Positions 36,173 through 45,749 are shown, numbered from the stretch's first letter. The stretch is 64,000 bases of DNA from Thermococcus siculi (GCF_002214505.1 NZ_CP015103.1:558001-622000); one strand, 5' to 3'. Translations and numbers: made by a program. Notes: generated from the letters alone by a model not told the origin.

Positions 36173-37633
36173 ATGAGATGGGTCGACATCAAAGAAGGAT
36201 TTAAGGAATTCCTTGAAGAGTTCAAGAGGGAGAAGACCGGCATAGCCGGTGTCATTCTCCTCGTCATCCTCGTCCTCGTTGCACTTACCGCCCCCTACAC
36301 AACCATGCCCGACCTCCCGACCAAGTGGAGGAGCTCCGCCTACTGGGAGGACAACCCCAAGAACGTCCCCCCGAGCTGGTACAACATGTTCACCTCCCAG
36401 AAGCTCGTTCCCCAGCAGATCTACTACGTCGATAACCTCAAGATAAGCCACCCGTCTGACACCGAGACCGTTATCGAGGCGGATTACAGCTTCCCCGAGG
36501 GTTACTACTACGGGCCTCAGGGTATAATCATCAGGGGGCTGAACGTCACGCTGAAGGCACCATCTCAGGCGCCCACCATGGACATATACCTCCTGAGGCC
36601 TGATGGGAAGAAGATACCCCTCCTCAAGGACAAGCAGCTGAGTTCGAGTACCACCATCTCCATAGGCAGGGACAGCGCCATCTCAACCAACGTTTACATC
36701 TGGATGGTGAACGTTACCGAGGGAAGGGAGATAACGCCCTTCGAGGTTCCCCTCGAGACCATACTCATCAGCGACATGGTCGCCCCGATGTTCGCCAAGG
36801 TCGAACCCGGAATGGATGTTGAGAAGATCATCGAGAACCCCGAGCCTCTCTGGGGAGACTACAAGCTCATACTCGAGGTCAAGAACCCGGCTCCCAAGTA
36901 CAACCAGGTTGACTACAGCAACATAAAGATGTCCTTCCTCGGAAGGAGCTACGGAACCATGGGTACCGATTACCTCGGCAGGGACCTCTGGGCAGGAATC
37001 ATCTGGGGAAGCAGGGTTTCGCTCACCATCGGTGTCCTCGTCTCAGTCCTGAGCACAATAATTGGTCTCGTTTACGGAGTCACAAGTGCCTACCTCGGCG
37101 GCAACTCCGACGAGTTCATGATGCGTATCAACGAGATATTCGCCTCAATCCCGAGCCTGCCGATACTTATCCTCATCGGCGCCACCATGGGTCACGTCAC
37201 CCTGTGGTTCATAGTGGTGCTGCTGGTCATCTTCGGATGGATGGGAATAGCGAGGATTGCCAGGAGTATGGCCCTCCAGATCAAGGAGCAGACCTACATA
37301 GAGGCCGCAAGGGCCCTCGGTGCCGGCAACGGAAGGATAATCTTCAAGCACATCCTCCCGCAGCTGCTCCCGTACGCCTTCGCTGTCATAGCCCTCAGCG
37401 TTCCGGGTGCAGTTATCGCCGAGGCTTCCCTGAGCTTCCTTGGTATAGGTGACCCGAGTGCCGTTACGTGGGGCCAGATACTTAACGCGGCGCAGGCCCA
37501 GTCAGCGACGACCAAGGGTTACTGGTGGTGGGTCCTTCCGCCCGGGCTTGGAATCGCCGTCGTCGGCCTTACCTTCGTCCTGATAGGTACGGCCCTCGAT
37601 AAGATACTCAACCCGAGGCTCAGGAGGCTGTGA
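36173..37633 (+). CDS. ABC transporter permease, DppC/OppC type, with large external insertion
   Basis: This 486-residue protein is much longer than ordinary DppC proteins (about 300). After TM1 (about residues 24-42) it has about 215 residues of beta-rich sequence with NVT sites, apparently outside the membrane. The normal core resumes at GTDYLGRDLWAGIIWGSR (about 265), with five helices and the EAA-type loop TYIEAARALGAGNGRIIFKHILP. The insertion may be a docking or second substrate-contacting domain. The ATG follows AGGTGAT. Confidence 0.94.
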   Translation: MRWVDIKEGFKEFLEEFKREKTGIAGVILLVILVLVALTAPYTTMPDLPTKWRSSAYWEDNPKNVPPSWYNMFTSQKLVPQQIYYVDNLKISHPSDTETVIEADYSFPEGYYYGPQGIIIRGLNVTLKAPSQAPTMDIYLLRPDGKKIPLLKDKQLSSSTTISIGRDSAISTNVYIWMVNVTEGREITPFEVPLETILISDMVAPMFAKVEPGMDVEKIIENPEPLWGDYKLILEVKNPAPKYNQVDYSNIKMSFLGRSYGTMGTDYLGRDLWAGIIWGSRVSLTIGVLVSVLSTIIGLVYGVTSAYLGGNSDEFMMRINEIFASIPSLPILILIGATMGHVTLWFIVVLLVIFGWMGIARIARSMALQIKEQTYIEAARALGAGNGRIIFKHILPQLLPYAFAVIALSVPGAVIAEASLSFLGIGDPSAVTWGQILNAAQAQSATTKGYWWWVLPPGLGIAVVGLTFVLIGTALDKILNPRLRRL

Positions 37634-37643
37634 GGTGGTACCA

Positions 37644-38603
37644 ATGGTCAAGAACGTACTCGAAGTTAAGGACCTCAAGATGTATTACTTCACCAACAAG
37701 GGTGTCGTCAAGGCCGTCGACAACATCAGCTTCAACCTCAAGAAGGGCGAGGTCATGGGACTTGCCGGAGAGAGCGGATGCGGCAAGTCCTCCCTCGGTT
37801 TTACCCTTATGGGTATGCCGACTCCGCCTGGTAAGATCGTTAGCGGCAGCATAAAGATCGACGGAAGGGAGATAGTTGGCCTGCCCGAGGACGTCCTCAG
37901 GAAGGAAATCCGCTGGCAGAAGATATCCATGATATTCCAGGGTGCGATGAACGCCCTCAACCCGGTCTACACCGTCGGTCACCAGATGATCGAGCCTCTC
38001 CTCCTCCACAAGGGAATGAGCAAGGAGGAGGCCATTGACAGGGCGCAGAAGTACCTCGAGCTGGTCGGTCTCGACCCCGAGATCGTCTACCGCTATCCCC
38101 ACGAGCTGAGCGGTGGTATGAAGCAGCGTGTCATCATAGCTACTGCGCTCCTCCTCGAGCCTGAGGTCGTCATCGCGGACGAGCCGACAACGGCCCTCGA
38201 CGTCGTCGTCCAGGCCCAGATCATCAACCTCCTCAAGAGGCTCAAGAAGGAGCTCGGCCTCTCGATGATATTCATCACCCACGACCTCAGCATCCTCGCG
38301 GAGATAAGCGACCGCGTTGCCATCATGTACGCCGGTAAGATCGTCGAGATCGGTGACAGCGAGAAGATCTACTACGAGCCGGCCCACCCGTACACCCAGA
38401 AACTGCTCTCCGCCATACCGAGGCTCCACGAGGACATCGACAGGCTCGAGTTCATCCCCGGACAGCCGCCCAACCTCATCAACCCGCCGAAGGGATGCCG
38501 CTTCAACCCGAGGTGCCCCTACGTTATGCAGGTCTGTAAGGAGCAGGAGCCCGAACTGAAGGAAGTTGATAAGGATCACTACGCCGCATGCTGGCTGCTG
38601 TGA
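37644..38603 (+). CDS. ABC transporter ATP-binding protein, DppD/OppD type
   Basis: This ATPase has about 319 residues with Walker A GESGCGKSSLG (about residue 40), signature LSGGMKQRV (about 154), Walker B VVIADEPTTALDV and the H-loop ITHDLS. The C-terminal oligopeptide-transporter domain ends with the Cys motif GCRFNPRCPYVMQVC (about 285-300), which probably binds metal. GAGGTG before the ATG at 37644 sets the start. It forms a heterodimer with the DppF-type subunit. Confidence 0.95.
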   Translation: MVKNVLEVKDLKMYYFTNKGVVKAVDNISFNLKKGEVMGLAGESGCGKSSLGFTLMGMPTPPGKIVSGSIKIDGREIVGLPEDVLRKEIRWQKISMIFQGAMNALNPVYTVGHQMIEPLLLHKGMSKEEAIDRAQKYLELVGLDPEIVYRYPHELSGGMKQRVIIATALLLEPEVVIADEPTTALDVVVQAQIINLLKRLKKELGLSMIFITHDLSILAEISDRVAIMYAGKIVEIGDSEKIYYEPAHPYTQKLLSAIPRLHEDIDRLEFIPGQPPNLINPPKGCRFNPRCPYVMQVCKEQEPELKEVDKDHYAACWLL

Positions 38604-38613
38604 GGTGTGAGAA

Positions 38614-39621
38614 ATGGCCGAGCCGATACTGAAAGTTGAGAACCTTAAGAAGTACTTCCCGATCAAGAGGGGCTTCATCGACACCCTGAAGGGCGCTCCG
38701 CAGAAGAAGGTCCACGCTGTGGACGGCATCAGCTTCGAGATATACAAGCAGCAGGTCTTTGCCCTCGTCGGTGAGAGCGGCTGTGGTAAGTCCACCACCG
38801 GAAAGCTCATAGTCAAGCTCCTTGAACCCACTGACGGTAAGATATACCTTGAGGGCAAGGACGTCACCCACATAAAGACAAAGGAGGAAGTGCTCGACTA
38901 CCGCAGACACGTCCAGATGATATTCCAGGATCCCTTCAGCTCGATGAACCCGAGGTTCAGGATATTCGACATCCTCGAGGAGCCGCTCCTAATTCACGGC
39001 ATCGGTGAGACCAAGGCCGAGCGCGAGGAGCTTATCTACAAGGCTCTCGAGATGGTCAAGATAACCCCGCCGGAGGACTACGTCGGCAGGTTCCCACACA
39101 TGCTCTCCGGTGGTCAGAGGCAGCGTGTGGCAATAGCAAGGGCCCTCATCCTGAATCCGACCTTCATCGTCGCCGATGAGCCGGTCTCGATGCTCGACGT
39201 TTCGATCCGTGCGGAGATCCTCGAGCTTATGAAGGAGCTCAAGGAGAAGATGGGCGTCACCTACCTCTACATCACCCACGACATGTCGACTGCCAGATAC
39301 TTCGCCGACTGGATGGCGGTCATGTACCTCGGAAGGATCGTCGAGATGGGTCCGGTCGAGAAGGTCATCGACAACCCGCTCCACCCGTACACCAGGGCAC
39401 TGCTCGCGGCCGTTCCGGAGCCGAAGCCCGAAAGAAGGAACATCATCAAGGAACTCCCGATCAGGGGTGAGGTTCCCAACGCGGTCGACATACCGCCGGG
39501 ATGCCGCTTCCACCCGAGGTGCATCTACGCCCAGAAGGGTCTCTGCGACACCAAGCACCCGCAGCTCGTTGAGTACGAGCACAACCACTGGGCCGAGTGC
39601 CACCTCGTCGGCAAGTACTGA
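38614..39621 (+). CDS. ABC transporter ATP-binding protein, DppF/OppF type
   Basis: This 335-residue ATPase has Walker A GESGCGKSTTG (about residue 55), signature LSGGQRQRVAIARAL, Walker B FIVADEPVSMLDVS and H-loop ITHDMST. The tail has the paired Cys motif GCRFHPRCIYAQKGLC. It is last in the uptake operon; only 32 bp separate it from the next, unrelated membrane protein gene, which may be read through. Confidence 0.95.
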   Translation: MAEPILKVENLKKYFPIKRGFIDTLKGAPQKKVHAVDGISFEIYKQQVFALVGESGCGKSTTGKLIVKLLEPTDGKIYLEGKDVTHIKTKEEVLDYRRHVQMIFQDPFSSMNPRFRIFDILEEPLLIHGIGETKAEREELIYKALEMVKITPPEDYVGRFPHMLSGGQRQRVAIARALILNPTFIVADEPVSMLDVSIRAEILELMKELKEKMGVTYLYITHDMSTARYFADWMAVMYLGRIVEMGPVEKVIDNPLHPYTRALLAAVPEPKPERRNIIKELPIRGEVPNAVDIPPGCRFHPRCIYAQKGLCDTKHPQLVEYEHNHWAECHLVGKY

Positions 39622-39653
39622 CCTCTCTTTTCTTTCTCGTTTGGGTGATGCCG

Positions 39654-40130
39654 ATGGGAACACTGAGGGACGCGATGAGCTATCCCCTTATGAGGGCGGG
39701 CATGATAATGCTCCTTCTGGCCCTGCTCATATCTGCGGCGGGCTTCTATCGCGTTGATAAATCGTATTCCTCCTCCGGAATCCTCGGGGAGGGGATGCAC
39801 TACCTGGGGGACGATAAATTCGAGACGGAGTATCTGTACCACAACAGAACCCTCACACTGTCCTCCACCAACGCGACCTTCTCGCTCCTTCAGGGAACAG
39901 AGATGTACAACTACACGCTCGTCAACGGTTCCATGACGCTCCATCCCGAGATGCGCCCCGTGATATACGTTTTTAATGGGCAGGTGAACTACACCTATGA
40001 GGCTAGGGCCATTGACTACCCCTACGCCGTGTACTCGATAGGGGCCTTCGTCCTCATGCTGGTTGGCATCGTAATGTCCTTCCTGGGTTACACCCAGTTC
40101 CTCAGGGACGTTAAGGAGGGTAAGAAATGA
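39654..40130 (+). CDS. Membrane protein with external loop, unknown function
   Basis: This protein has about 158 residues and two membrane helices (about 14-34 and 122-145). They enclose an external domain of about 85 residues rich in Tyr, Thr and N-glycosylation motifs (NRT, NAT, NYT, NGS). GGGTGAT before the ATG at 39654 sets the start; the ATG at 39648 is an alternative. The stop overlaps the nadE start (ATGA), so the two are coupled in translation. The family is not recognised. Confidence 0.72.
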   Translation: MGTLRDAMSYPLMRAGMIMLLLALLISAAGFYRVDKSYSSSGILGEGMHYLGDDKFETEYLYHNRTLTLSSTNATFSLLQGTEMYNYTLVNGSMTLHPEMRPVIYVFNGQVNYTYEARAIDYPYAVYSIGAFVLMLVGIVMSFLGYTQFLRDVKEGKK

Positions 40131-40891
40131 GGGAGCTTGATTATCCTGCCGTGGTTGAGAGAATAACCTCCTTTATCCGTGAGAGTGTTGAAAAAGCCGG
40201 CGCCACAGGGGTCGTGGTTGGAGTGAGTGGCGGGATAGACAGTGCAACTGTCGCCTACCTCGCCACAAGGGCCCTCGGAAGGGAGCGCGTTCTCGGCCTG
40301 ATCATGCCCTACTACGAGAATCGCGACCTGGAGGATGCGAAGCTCGTCTGCGAGAGCCTCGGAATCGAGTACAAGGTCATCGGAATAAAGCCCGTTGTTG
40401 ATTCCATCGTCGATGCCCTCGGCTTTGCGCCCGACAGGAAGAGCCTCGGAAACGTCATGGCCCGAACCAGGATGGTCCTCCTCTACGCCCACGCGAACGC
40501 CATGAACCGCCTCGTCCTCGGAACCAGTAACAGGAGCGAGGTTTTGACTGGCTATTTCACCAAGTGGGGGGACGGTGCCAGCGACTACGCTCCTCTGATA
40601 AACCTCTACAAGACGGAAGTATGGGAGATAGCCAGGCTCATCGGCGTCCCGGAGAGGATAATCAAGAAGAAGCCCTCCGCCGGTCTCTGGGAGGGACAGA
40701 CCGACGAGGACGAGCTTGGAATAAGCTACCGGCTCCTCGATGAAATCCTCTGGCGCATGGTCGACCTCAAGATGCCGAGGGATAAAATAGCGGGGGAGCT
40801 TGGAATCCCCGTCGAGAGGGTGGAATACGTCGAGAGGCTCATAAAGTCGAGCGAGCACAAGAGGCGCCTCCCCACCGGGCCGGTCTTCTGA
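40127..40891 (+). CDS. nadE: NH3-dependent NAD+ synthetase
   Basis: It amidates deamido-NAD+ with ammonia and ATP, the last step of NAD synthesis. The 254-residue length lacks the glutaminase domain, so ammonia is the donor. The PP-loop [14 protein letters not shown] (about residues 33-46), GTSNRSE (about 143) and [15 protein letters not shown] are family signatures. Its ATG overlaps the preceding membrane-protein stop by 4 bp. Confidence 0.97.
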   Translation: MRELDYPAVVERITSFIRESVEKAGATGVVVGVSGGIDSATVAYLATRALGRERVLGLIMPYYENRDLEDAKLVCESLGIEYKVIGIKPVVDSIVDALGFAPDRKSLGNVMARTRMVLLYAHANAMNRLVLGTSNRSEVLTGYFTKWGDGASDYAPLINLYKTEVWEIARLIGVPERIIKKKPSAGLWEGQTDEDELGISYRLLDEILWRMVDLKMPRDKIAGELGIPVERVEYVERLIKSSEHKRRLPTGPVF

Positions 40892-40900
40892 GGTGAGCCA

Positions 40901-41773
40901 ATGAGGCGCGGTTACATTCTTGTTTTTCTAGCCGCTAGTATGTGGGGTACCCTCGGCATATTCGCAAAGTACCTCAACGGGTTCGGCCTCGACACTTTCA
41001 CGATGGTTTTTTACAGGGTTCTCTTCGCGATCCTCCTGCTGGCCGGCTACCTCAAAGTCCGGGGAATCAACTTCTCCATCGATCGCTCCAGGCTGAGGTT
41101 CTACGCCCTCTACGGCTTCTTCAGTATATTCCTGTTCTACAGCCTCTACTTCTACACTGTAACGATATCATCCGTCTCTTTTGCGGTCCTGCTCCTGTAC
41201 ACCGCCCCGGTCTACTCGATAATCCTCGGGCGGTTGATATTCGGAGAGAGCTTAACCCGGGAAAAGCTCCTCGCTCTTCTCCTTGTCATGGTCGGTGTGG
41301 TCCTAGTCAACGGCTCCGGAGACGGCTTCTCAACGAGGGCCATCGTCTTTGGCCTCCTCACGGGCCTCACCTATGCCCTCTACGGAGTCCTCGCGAAGTT
41401 TGCCGTCAGGAAGGAAGAGCCGGAGAAGGCCCTCTTCTACACCCTCCTCTTCGGACTGTTCTTCCTGCTTCCCTTCACAGACTTCAGCGTCCCCTCAGGC
41501 GCGGTTCCTTACCTCTTCGCCCTCGCCCTCTTCCCGACCTTTCTCGGGTACATACTCTACAACCACGCCCTGAAGGAGGTCGAGGTCAGCAGGGCCAGCA
41601 TAATAGCGACCGTTGAACCCGTCGTCGCGATAGTTCTGGCGTTCCTCCTGTTCGGGGAGACCCTTAGCGCCAAACAGCTGGCCGGCGCGGTCCTCATAAT
41701 ATGCGGCTCGATTATCGTTCACGCGGGAGAAAAGGAAAGTCCCGAGGAGATGGCTCTGGAGGAGGCGCATTAG
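40901..41773 (+). CDS. EamA/DMT-family transporter
   Basis: This 290-residue protein has ten membrane helices in two EamA repeats (about residues 5-140 and 147-280). The hallmark starts ASMWGTLGIFAKY and GLTYALYGVLAKF begin each half. It probably exports a metabolite or amino acid; the substrate is unknown. It follows nadE by 9 bp. Its stop overlaps the convergent glnA stop by 4 bp. A second EamA-type gene is at 46074-46919. Confidence 0.9.
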   Translation: MRRGYILVFLAASMWGTLGIFAKYLNGFGLDTFTMVFYRVLFAILLLAGYLKVRGINFSIDRSRLRFYALYGFFSIFLFYSLYFYTVTISSVSFAVLLLYTAPVYSIILGRLIFGESLTREKLLALLLVMVGVVLVNGSGDGFSTRAIVFGLLTGLTYALYGVLAKFAVRKEEPEKALFYTLLFGLFFLLPFTDFSVPSGAVPYLFALALFPTFLGYILYNHALKEVEVSRASIIATVEPVVAIVLAFLLFGETLSAKQLAGAVLIICGSIIVHAGEKESPEEMALEEAH

Positions 41774-43098
41774 ACGTGGAGGTACCTCTCCAGCTCCCAT
41801 TCGGTTACCTCTTTCGTATCCTCCGGCAGGCCCTTTGATTCAAGGTACTCCGTGTATGCCTTCCACTCGGCCTCCTTGTAAGCCACGAAGTTCCCGTAGG
41901 CACCCCCAAGTGCCTCCCTGATTACGCTGTCCCTTCTCATGGCTTTGAGGGCCTCCCCGAGGCTTCCCGGCAGGGTCTCTATCCCGAACCTTTCCCTTTC
42001 CTGCTCACCCATATCGTACACGTTGGTTTCAACGTAGGCCTCTGGCTCGATTTTCTTCTTTATCCCGTCCAGACCGGCCATCAGTATCGCGGCGAAGGCC
42101 AGATACGGGTTCGCGCTCGGATCCGGACAGCGGTACTCTATCCTGGCCCCGTTGCCCCAGAATGCCGGAACCCTTATCAGGGTGCTCCTGTTTCTGTAGC
42201 CCCAGCTGATGTAGACCGGGGCCTCGTACCCGGGAACGAGCCGCTTGTAGCTGTTGATCGTTGGGTTGGTGACGGCCGTTAACGCCTTCGCGTGCCGAAG
42301 GATTCCACCGATGAAGTGGAGCGCCGTGTCGCTGAGTCCCTTCTCCCCGATGAAGGCGTTCTCCCCCTCCCTCCAGAGGCTTATGTGGAGGTGCATGCCG
42401 TTTCCCGGGAAGCCGTAGAGGGGTTTCGGCATGAAGGTCGCGTGCAGGCCCCTCATCTCGGCGACGGCTTTGACGACGTATTTGAAGCTCACGATGTTGT
42501 CCGCCGTCTTCAGAGCCTCGTCGTAGCGGAAGTCTATCTCGTGCTGGGCCTTCCCGACCTCGTGGTGGAGAACCTCGGGAGTGAGACCTAGGTATGGCAT
42601 GTAGAGCGCTATCTCCCGCCTAACGTCCCTGGCCCTGTCGAGGGCCACGAGGTCAAAGTAACCGCCCCCATCGGGCAGCTGAAGCTCCCAGGTTCCGTTC
42701 TTCTTGAAGAGGTAGAACTCCGGCTCGGGGCCTATGTACGCCCTAAATCCTTCCTTTTCGAGGACCCTCAGTGCGTCCCTGAGGACTCCCCTTGAATCCG
42801 CCACGTAGGGCTTTCCGTCCTTGTACACGTACCCGTAGACCCTCGCTATGCCCTCCCACGGAACCTCGGCGTAAGTGGATGGATCCGCCTTGAAAAGCAA
42901 ATCGCTGTCCTCTATGCCCTGAAATCCAGGAATGGAGGATCCATCGAAGGATATGCCGTCTTCAATCGCATCATCGTACCTGTTGATCGGTATTTCCATG
43001 CCCTTGGGGACACCGTTGATGTCGACAAAAATCAGCTGGAGGAACCTCGGCTTTGAGGGGGCACCCCCCTCCAGAGCCATAGTCTTTAATTCGTTCAT
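41770..43098 (-). CDS. glnA: Glutamine synthetase, type I
   Basis: It makes glutamine from glutamate, ammonia and ATP. The 442-residue protein has DGSSIPGF (about 50), the metal site GPEPEFYLF (about 133-141), HHEVGKAQHEIDF (about 187-199), and GNGMHLHIS and NPTINSYKRL (ATP/glutamate sites). The length and lack of a 25-residue insertion suggest the GSI-alpha group, which is usually not adenylylated. The start at 43098 follows GGTGAT. The promoter region contains repeated TTGAACG motifs that may be regulatory. Confidence 0.97.
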   Translation of the reverse strand: MNELKTMALEGGAPSKPRFLQLIFVDINGVPKGMEIPINRYDDAIEDGISFDGSSIPGFQGIEDSDLLFKADPSTYAEVPWEGIARVYGYVYKDGKPYVADSRGVLRDALRVLEKEGFRAYIGPEPEFYLFKKNGTWELQLPDGGGYFDLVALDRARDVRREIALYMPYLGLTPEVLHHEVGKAQHEIDFRYDEALKTADNIVSFKYVVKAVAEMRGLHATFMPKPLYGFPGNGMHLHISLWREGENAFIGEKGLSDTALHFIGGILRHAKALTAVTNPTINSYKRLVPGYEAPVYISWGYRNRSTLIRVPAFWGNGARIEYRCPDPSANPYLAFAAILMAGLDGIKKKIEPEAYVETNVYDMGEQERERFGIETLPGSLGEALKAMRRDSVIREALGGAYGNFVAYKEAEWKAYTEYLESKGLPEDTKEVTEWELERYLHV

Positions 43099-43117
43099 TT
43101 TTATCACCTTGGATTGC

Positions 43118-43156
43118 TTGAACGTTCAGTTTTATGACTAATCTTTGAACGAATAG
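43118..43156 (-). promoter_or_regulatory. glnA promoter region with repeated TTGAACG motif
   Basis: TTGAACGTTCAG (43118-43129) and TTGAACGAATAG (43145-43156) share 9 of 12 bases with a 27-bp period; the first contains the palindrome GAACGTTC. On the reverse strand the TATA-like cttttatc (about 43161-43168) puts the glnA start of transcription near 43138. The motifs therefore flank it, as expected for a nitrogen-responsive repressor. The factor is unknown. Confidence 0.45.
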
Positions 43157-43311
43157 CCTGATAAAAGCCTTTCTAATGGAATTTTGTCGTTGTGACGATG
43201 GAAGGCCGGTGCCTTTGAGTGATGGACAATTTTCTGTCGAAAAAGACGTCGAAACATTCCTCTTTTGACATTTTTCTGTTAAACAAAGCTTTTTGTGCCC
43301 GAGCCGTAGGC

Positions 43312-43725
43312 ATGAACATGCCGACCGCGGAGGACATTCTGAACAGGGAGATGGCCAGGGTCAACATGCATCTTCCGGCCATCCGTCCGACCCTTTCCCG
43401 GCTGATGGGGGAAGATGAGCCGAAGGTCAGGCTCCGTGACGGGAGCTATCATCACTTCAAGCGCTCCGAGCTTGAATATCTGGCAAGTCTCCTCGATGAA
43501 GGTGAGGCCGAGCGCCTGAAGGTGCCCATAGTCCTCGAGATAAGCACTGTCTATAGGGGATACTTCAGGGTCAGGGGGAGGGTTGAGGTCAAGGTCATCG
43601 ATAAAATCCTGGGAACCTATGATATCCTGGAGGAGAAGAGCGAGGAGCTGTACCCCAGGTACCTCCTTCCCAAGGTCAGGAAGGCCCTCCCGACTACCAC
43701 AACCTACGCCTTCATAGCGGAGTGA
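43312..43725 (+). CDS. UPF0216 family protein
   Basis: This cytoplasmic protein has about 137 residues and begins MNMPTAEDILNREMARVNMHLP, the typical UPF0216 start. LRDGSYHHFKRSELEYL and the C-terminal ALPTTTTYAFI are family features. The function is unknown. The reading frame is open further upstream to 43219, but the family start and a TATA-like gttaaac at about 43277 favour a leaderless start at 43312 (or the ATG at 43318). Confidence 0.88.
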   Translation: MNMPTAEDILNREMARVNMHLPAIRPTLSRLMGEDEPKVRLRDGSYHHFKRSELEYLASLLDEGEAERLKVPIVLEISTVYRGYFRVRGRVEVKVIDKILGTYDILEEKSEELYPRYLLPKVRKALPTTTTYAFIAE

Positions 43726-43730
43726 TGGTT

Positions 43731-44006
43731 ATGGACGAGGAGACGAAGGTGCTCAGGGACTACCTGATGTTCACTGTACCCCACGTCACCGTGCTCGCCG
43801 GGGCCATCCTGGGGATACTGATGATAATAGGCGTGCCGGTGAACGTCGCCCTCGGCATTTTTGCCATCGTCTACGGCCTGATGCTCACGGTGCTGGGGCT
43901 GGTTATACGGCCCCATGTGTCGGGTATCCTGCTCTACCGGCTCTCGATGGCCTTCTTCGTTGGTCTGGTAGTGGTTGGGGCCGTAATACTGCTCTACGGG
44001 GGGTAG
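43731..44006 (+). CDS. Small membrane protein, unknown function
   Basis: This protein has about 91 residues with three hydrophobic helices (about residues 15-35, 38-58 and 68-88), short loops and no motifs. GGAGTGATGG before the ATG at 43731 supports this start; GTG 43722 and ATG 43725 overlap the UPF0216 stop. It is probably cotranscribed with that gene. Confidence 0.68.
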   Translation: MDEETKVLRDYLMFTVPHVTVLAGAILGILMIIGVPVNVALGIFAIVYGLMLTVLGLVIRPHVSGILLYRLSMAFFVGLVVVGAVILLYGG

Positions 44007-44047
44007 GGTTTATATTGAAAAAAGTACAATTACCTGTGGTGGGAAGG

Positions 44048-45679
44048 ATGCGGAAAGCGGTGATGATTTCTATCCTGCTGCTGTTGCTTGTATCGGTACT
44101 CCCGCGGGCTTTGGCTCAGTTTGGCCAGCTGGAAACGAGCGATGAAATAACGGTTCTGCGCGGTGATTATAGCTCCGGAACCGTATGGCTAGTGAACGGA
44201 GGGGGCTTCACCTACAAAGTGGTGAGTTACCAGCGCTTCTGGGTGGAGGACTCGGAGGGAAACAAGATTTCCGGCTTTGAGTTCAACATCTCACCCCACG
44301 TCTTCACGGATTGGAGTCCCAAGGGGAGGTACTCGTTCTCCTACAACGTCTCCTGTCCCTCGAACGTCTCAGGCGGGACGTATACCCTGTACATGAGGTT
44401 TTTGGCCTTCACCCCGGACGGTTCTATGTACATACTGTTCGCCAGAATCCCCCTCCACGTGATTTCGGAGCCTCTGGAGTTCGGGGCCGCGGAGGCGTAC
44501 GTCCAGGACAGGCCTGGCTCCTCCTACGCCCTCAACGGTGAAACCATAGTCGTCTTCTCCCACGTCGTTAACGTTGGCCACAGGAATGTCCTCGCCGTTG
44601 GAAGCGTCTCCCTCGTGATGAACGGGAAAACATATTTCTCTGAGGAGAAAAACCTGACCCTCGTTCCGGGCGATAACCTCGTCAAGTTCGAGATACCGGT
44701 TGGCTACGACTTTCCCGAGGGCGTCTATCGGGTTGATTACAGGATCGGGTATCCCGGTGGAGTGTACACGTACTCAAAGGAATTCCCCGTGAGGTTTGGG
44801 GTTAAGCTGGTCGGTCTCTCCCTGAAATCCGACGAGGTTGCCATAAACGGGGACAACGTGGCCTACATGACACTCCTTTCCGAGAGGGTCATTGACCTGA
44901 ACCTGACCGTTGAGGCCTACCGGGACGGGGAACTCGTGTCGAGAACCGTGAGGCAGGTTAGGGTTCTGGGAGGCACCACAGTCCTTGAGGCTCCGCTTCC
45001 GACCAACGTTTCCGGAGAGATAACGGCACTGCTGAGGCTGAGTTTTGACGGGCGGATCGTTGGGGAGGGCAACGTAACGTACAGGGTCTCAGCTCCGCCG
45101 GTTCTGGAGAACGTGTCCTACGAGAGAACCGCCGATAACGAGGTAACCTTCAGGCTGACCCTTTCCAACCCGGCCGGGAATGAGGTTCAGGGCCTTCTCG
45201 CTTACAGGATATCGACGGACGGTGGTGTTCTTTACAAGGACTCGATAGAGCAGTCTATACCCCCCGGTACAAGTGAGGTTACCGTTCAGTTCGAGGTTCC
45301 CGTTGGAAAGACCGTCTACTACGAATTCTCCCTAATGGCTGCGGGGGAGACCAGCTCCATCAGCGGCGAGTTCTACCTCCAGCCCCCGGCACCACCAACC
45401 ACGACGACCAGTCCGACACCCACCACATCGAGTCCAAGCTCCACGACACCCGTCAACACAACGACCACCCCCGGCGGAGGCTCCAGGGGCACTTGGATAG
45501 GGCTTGTGGTGATAGTCTTCCTTCTCCTCGCGGCAGGCGCGTGGTACTACACCAGCCGCGGGCAACAAAAGAGGAAGCGTGTCAGACCCAAGCCAAAGAG
45601 GCGCTCCCCTCTCGGCAGATTCAAGAGGCCGAAGAAGCCCGAATTCAAGGAGAACAAGGAACTGCCGAAGAAAAAGTGA
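44048..45679 (+). CDS. Secreted, C-terminally anchored beta-sandwich protein
   Basis: This surface protein has about 543 residues. A signal peptide (residues 1-24, ending RALA) is followed by several Ig-like beta-sandwich repeats (about 25-435) with many NVS/NLT glycosylation sites. A Thr/Pro/Ser linker leads to one membrane helix (GTWIGLVVIVFLLLAAGAWYY, about 480-500), and a 40-residue tail with many Lys and Arg is left inside. The TATA-like tttatattg at about 44010 puts the transcript start after the TTG at 44015, so the ATG at 44048 with GGTGGG is chosen. The function is unknown; the long basic tail is unusual. Confidence 0.8.
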   Translation: MRKAVMISILLLLLVSVLPRALAQFGQLETSDEITVLRGDYSSGTVWLVNGGGFTYKVVSYQRFWVEDSEGNKISGFEFNISPHVFTDWSPKGRYSFSYNVSCPSNVSGGTYTLYMRFLAFTPDGSMYILFARIPLHVISEPLEFGAAEAYVQDRPGSSYALNGETIVVFSHVVNVGHRNVLAVGSVSLVMNGKTYFSEEKNLTLVPGDNLVKFEIPVGYDFPEGVYRVDYRIGYPGGVYTYSKEFPVRFGVKLVGLSLKSDEVAINGDNVAYMTLLSERVIDLNLTVEAYRDGELVSRTVRQVRVLGGTTVLEAPLPTNVSGEITALLRLSFDGRIVGEGNVTYRVSAPPVLENVSYERTADNEVTFRLTLSNPAGNEVQGLLAYRISTDGGVLYKDSIEQSIPPGTSEVTVQFEVPVGKTVYYEFSLMAAGETSSISGEFYLQPPAPPTTTTSPTPTTSSPSSTTPVNTTTTPGGGSRGTWIGLVVIVFLLLAAGAWYYTSRGQQKRKRVRPKPKRRSPLGRFKRPKKPEFKENKELPKKK

Positions 45680-45717
45680 GCCTTTCTCTCTTACCTTCCC
45701 GCACCTTCGTTCCAAAC

Positions 45718-45726
45718 CTTTTTATC
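45718..45726 (+). promoter_or_regulatory. TATA box of the RNase P RNA gene
   Basis: CCTTTTTAT lies about 24-32 bp before the 5' end of RNase P RNA inferred from helix P1 (45750), the usual archaeal distance. Confidence 0.6.
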
Positions 45727-45749
45727 CCCCTCGTTTCTAACCTTCTCTG

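Noticed and set aside
43219-43311. N-terminal extension of the UPF0216 protein
   Set aside because: The frame is open, but the upstream part is AT-rich promoter-like sequence and family members start at MPTAED-like sequence.
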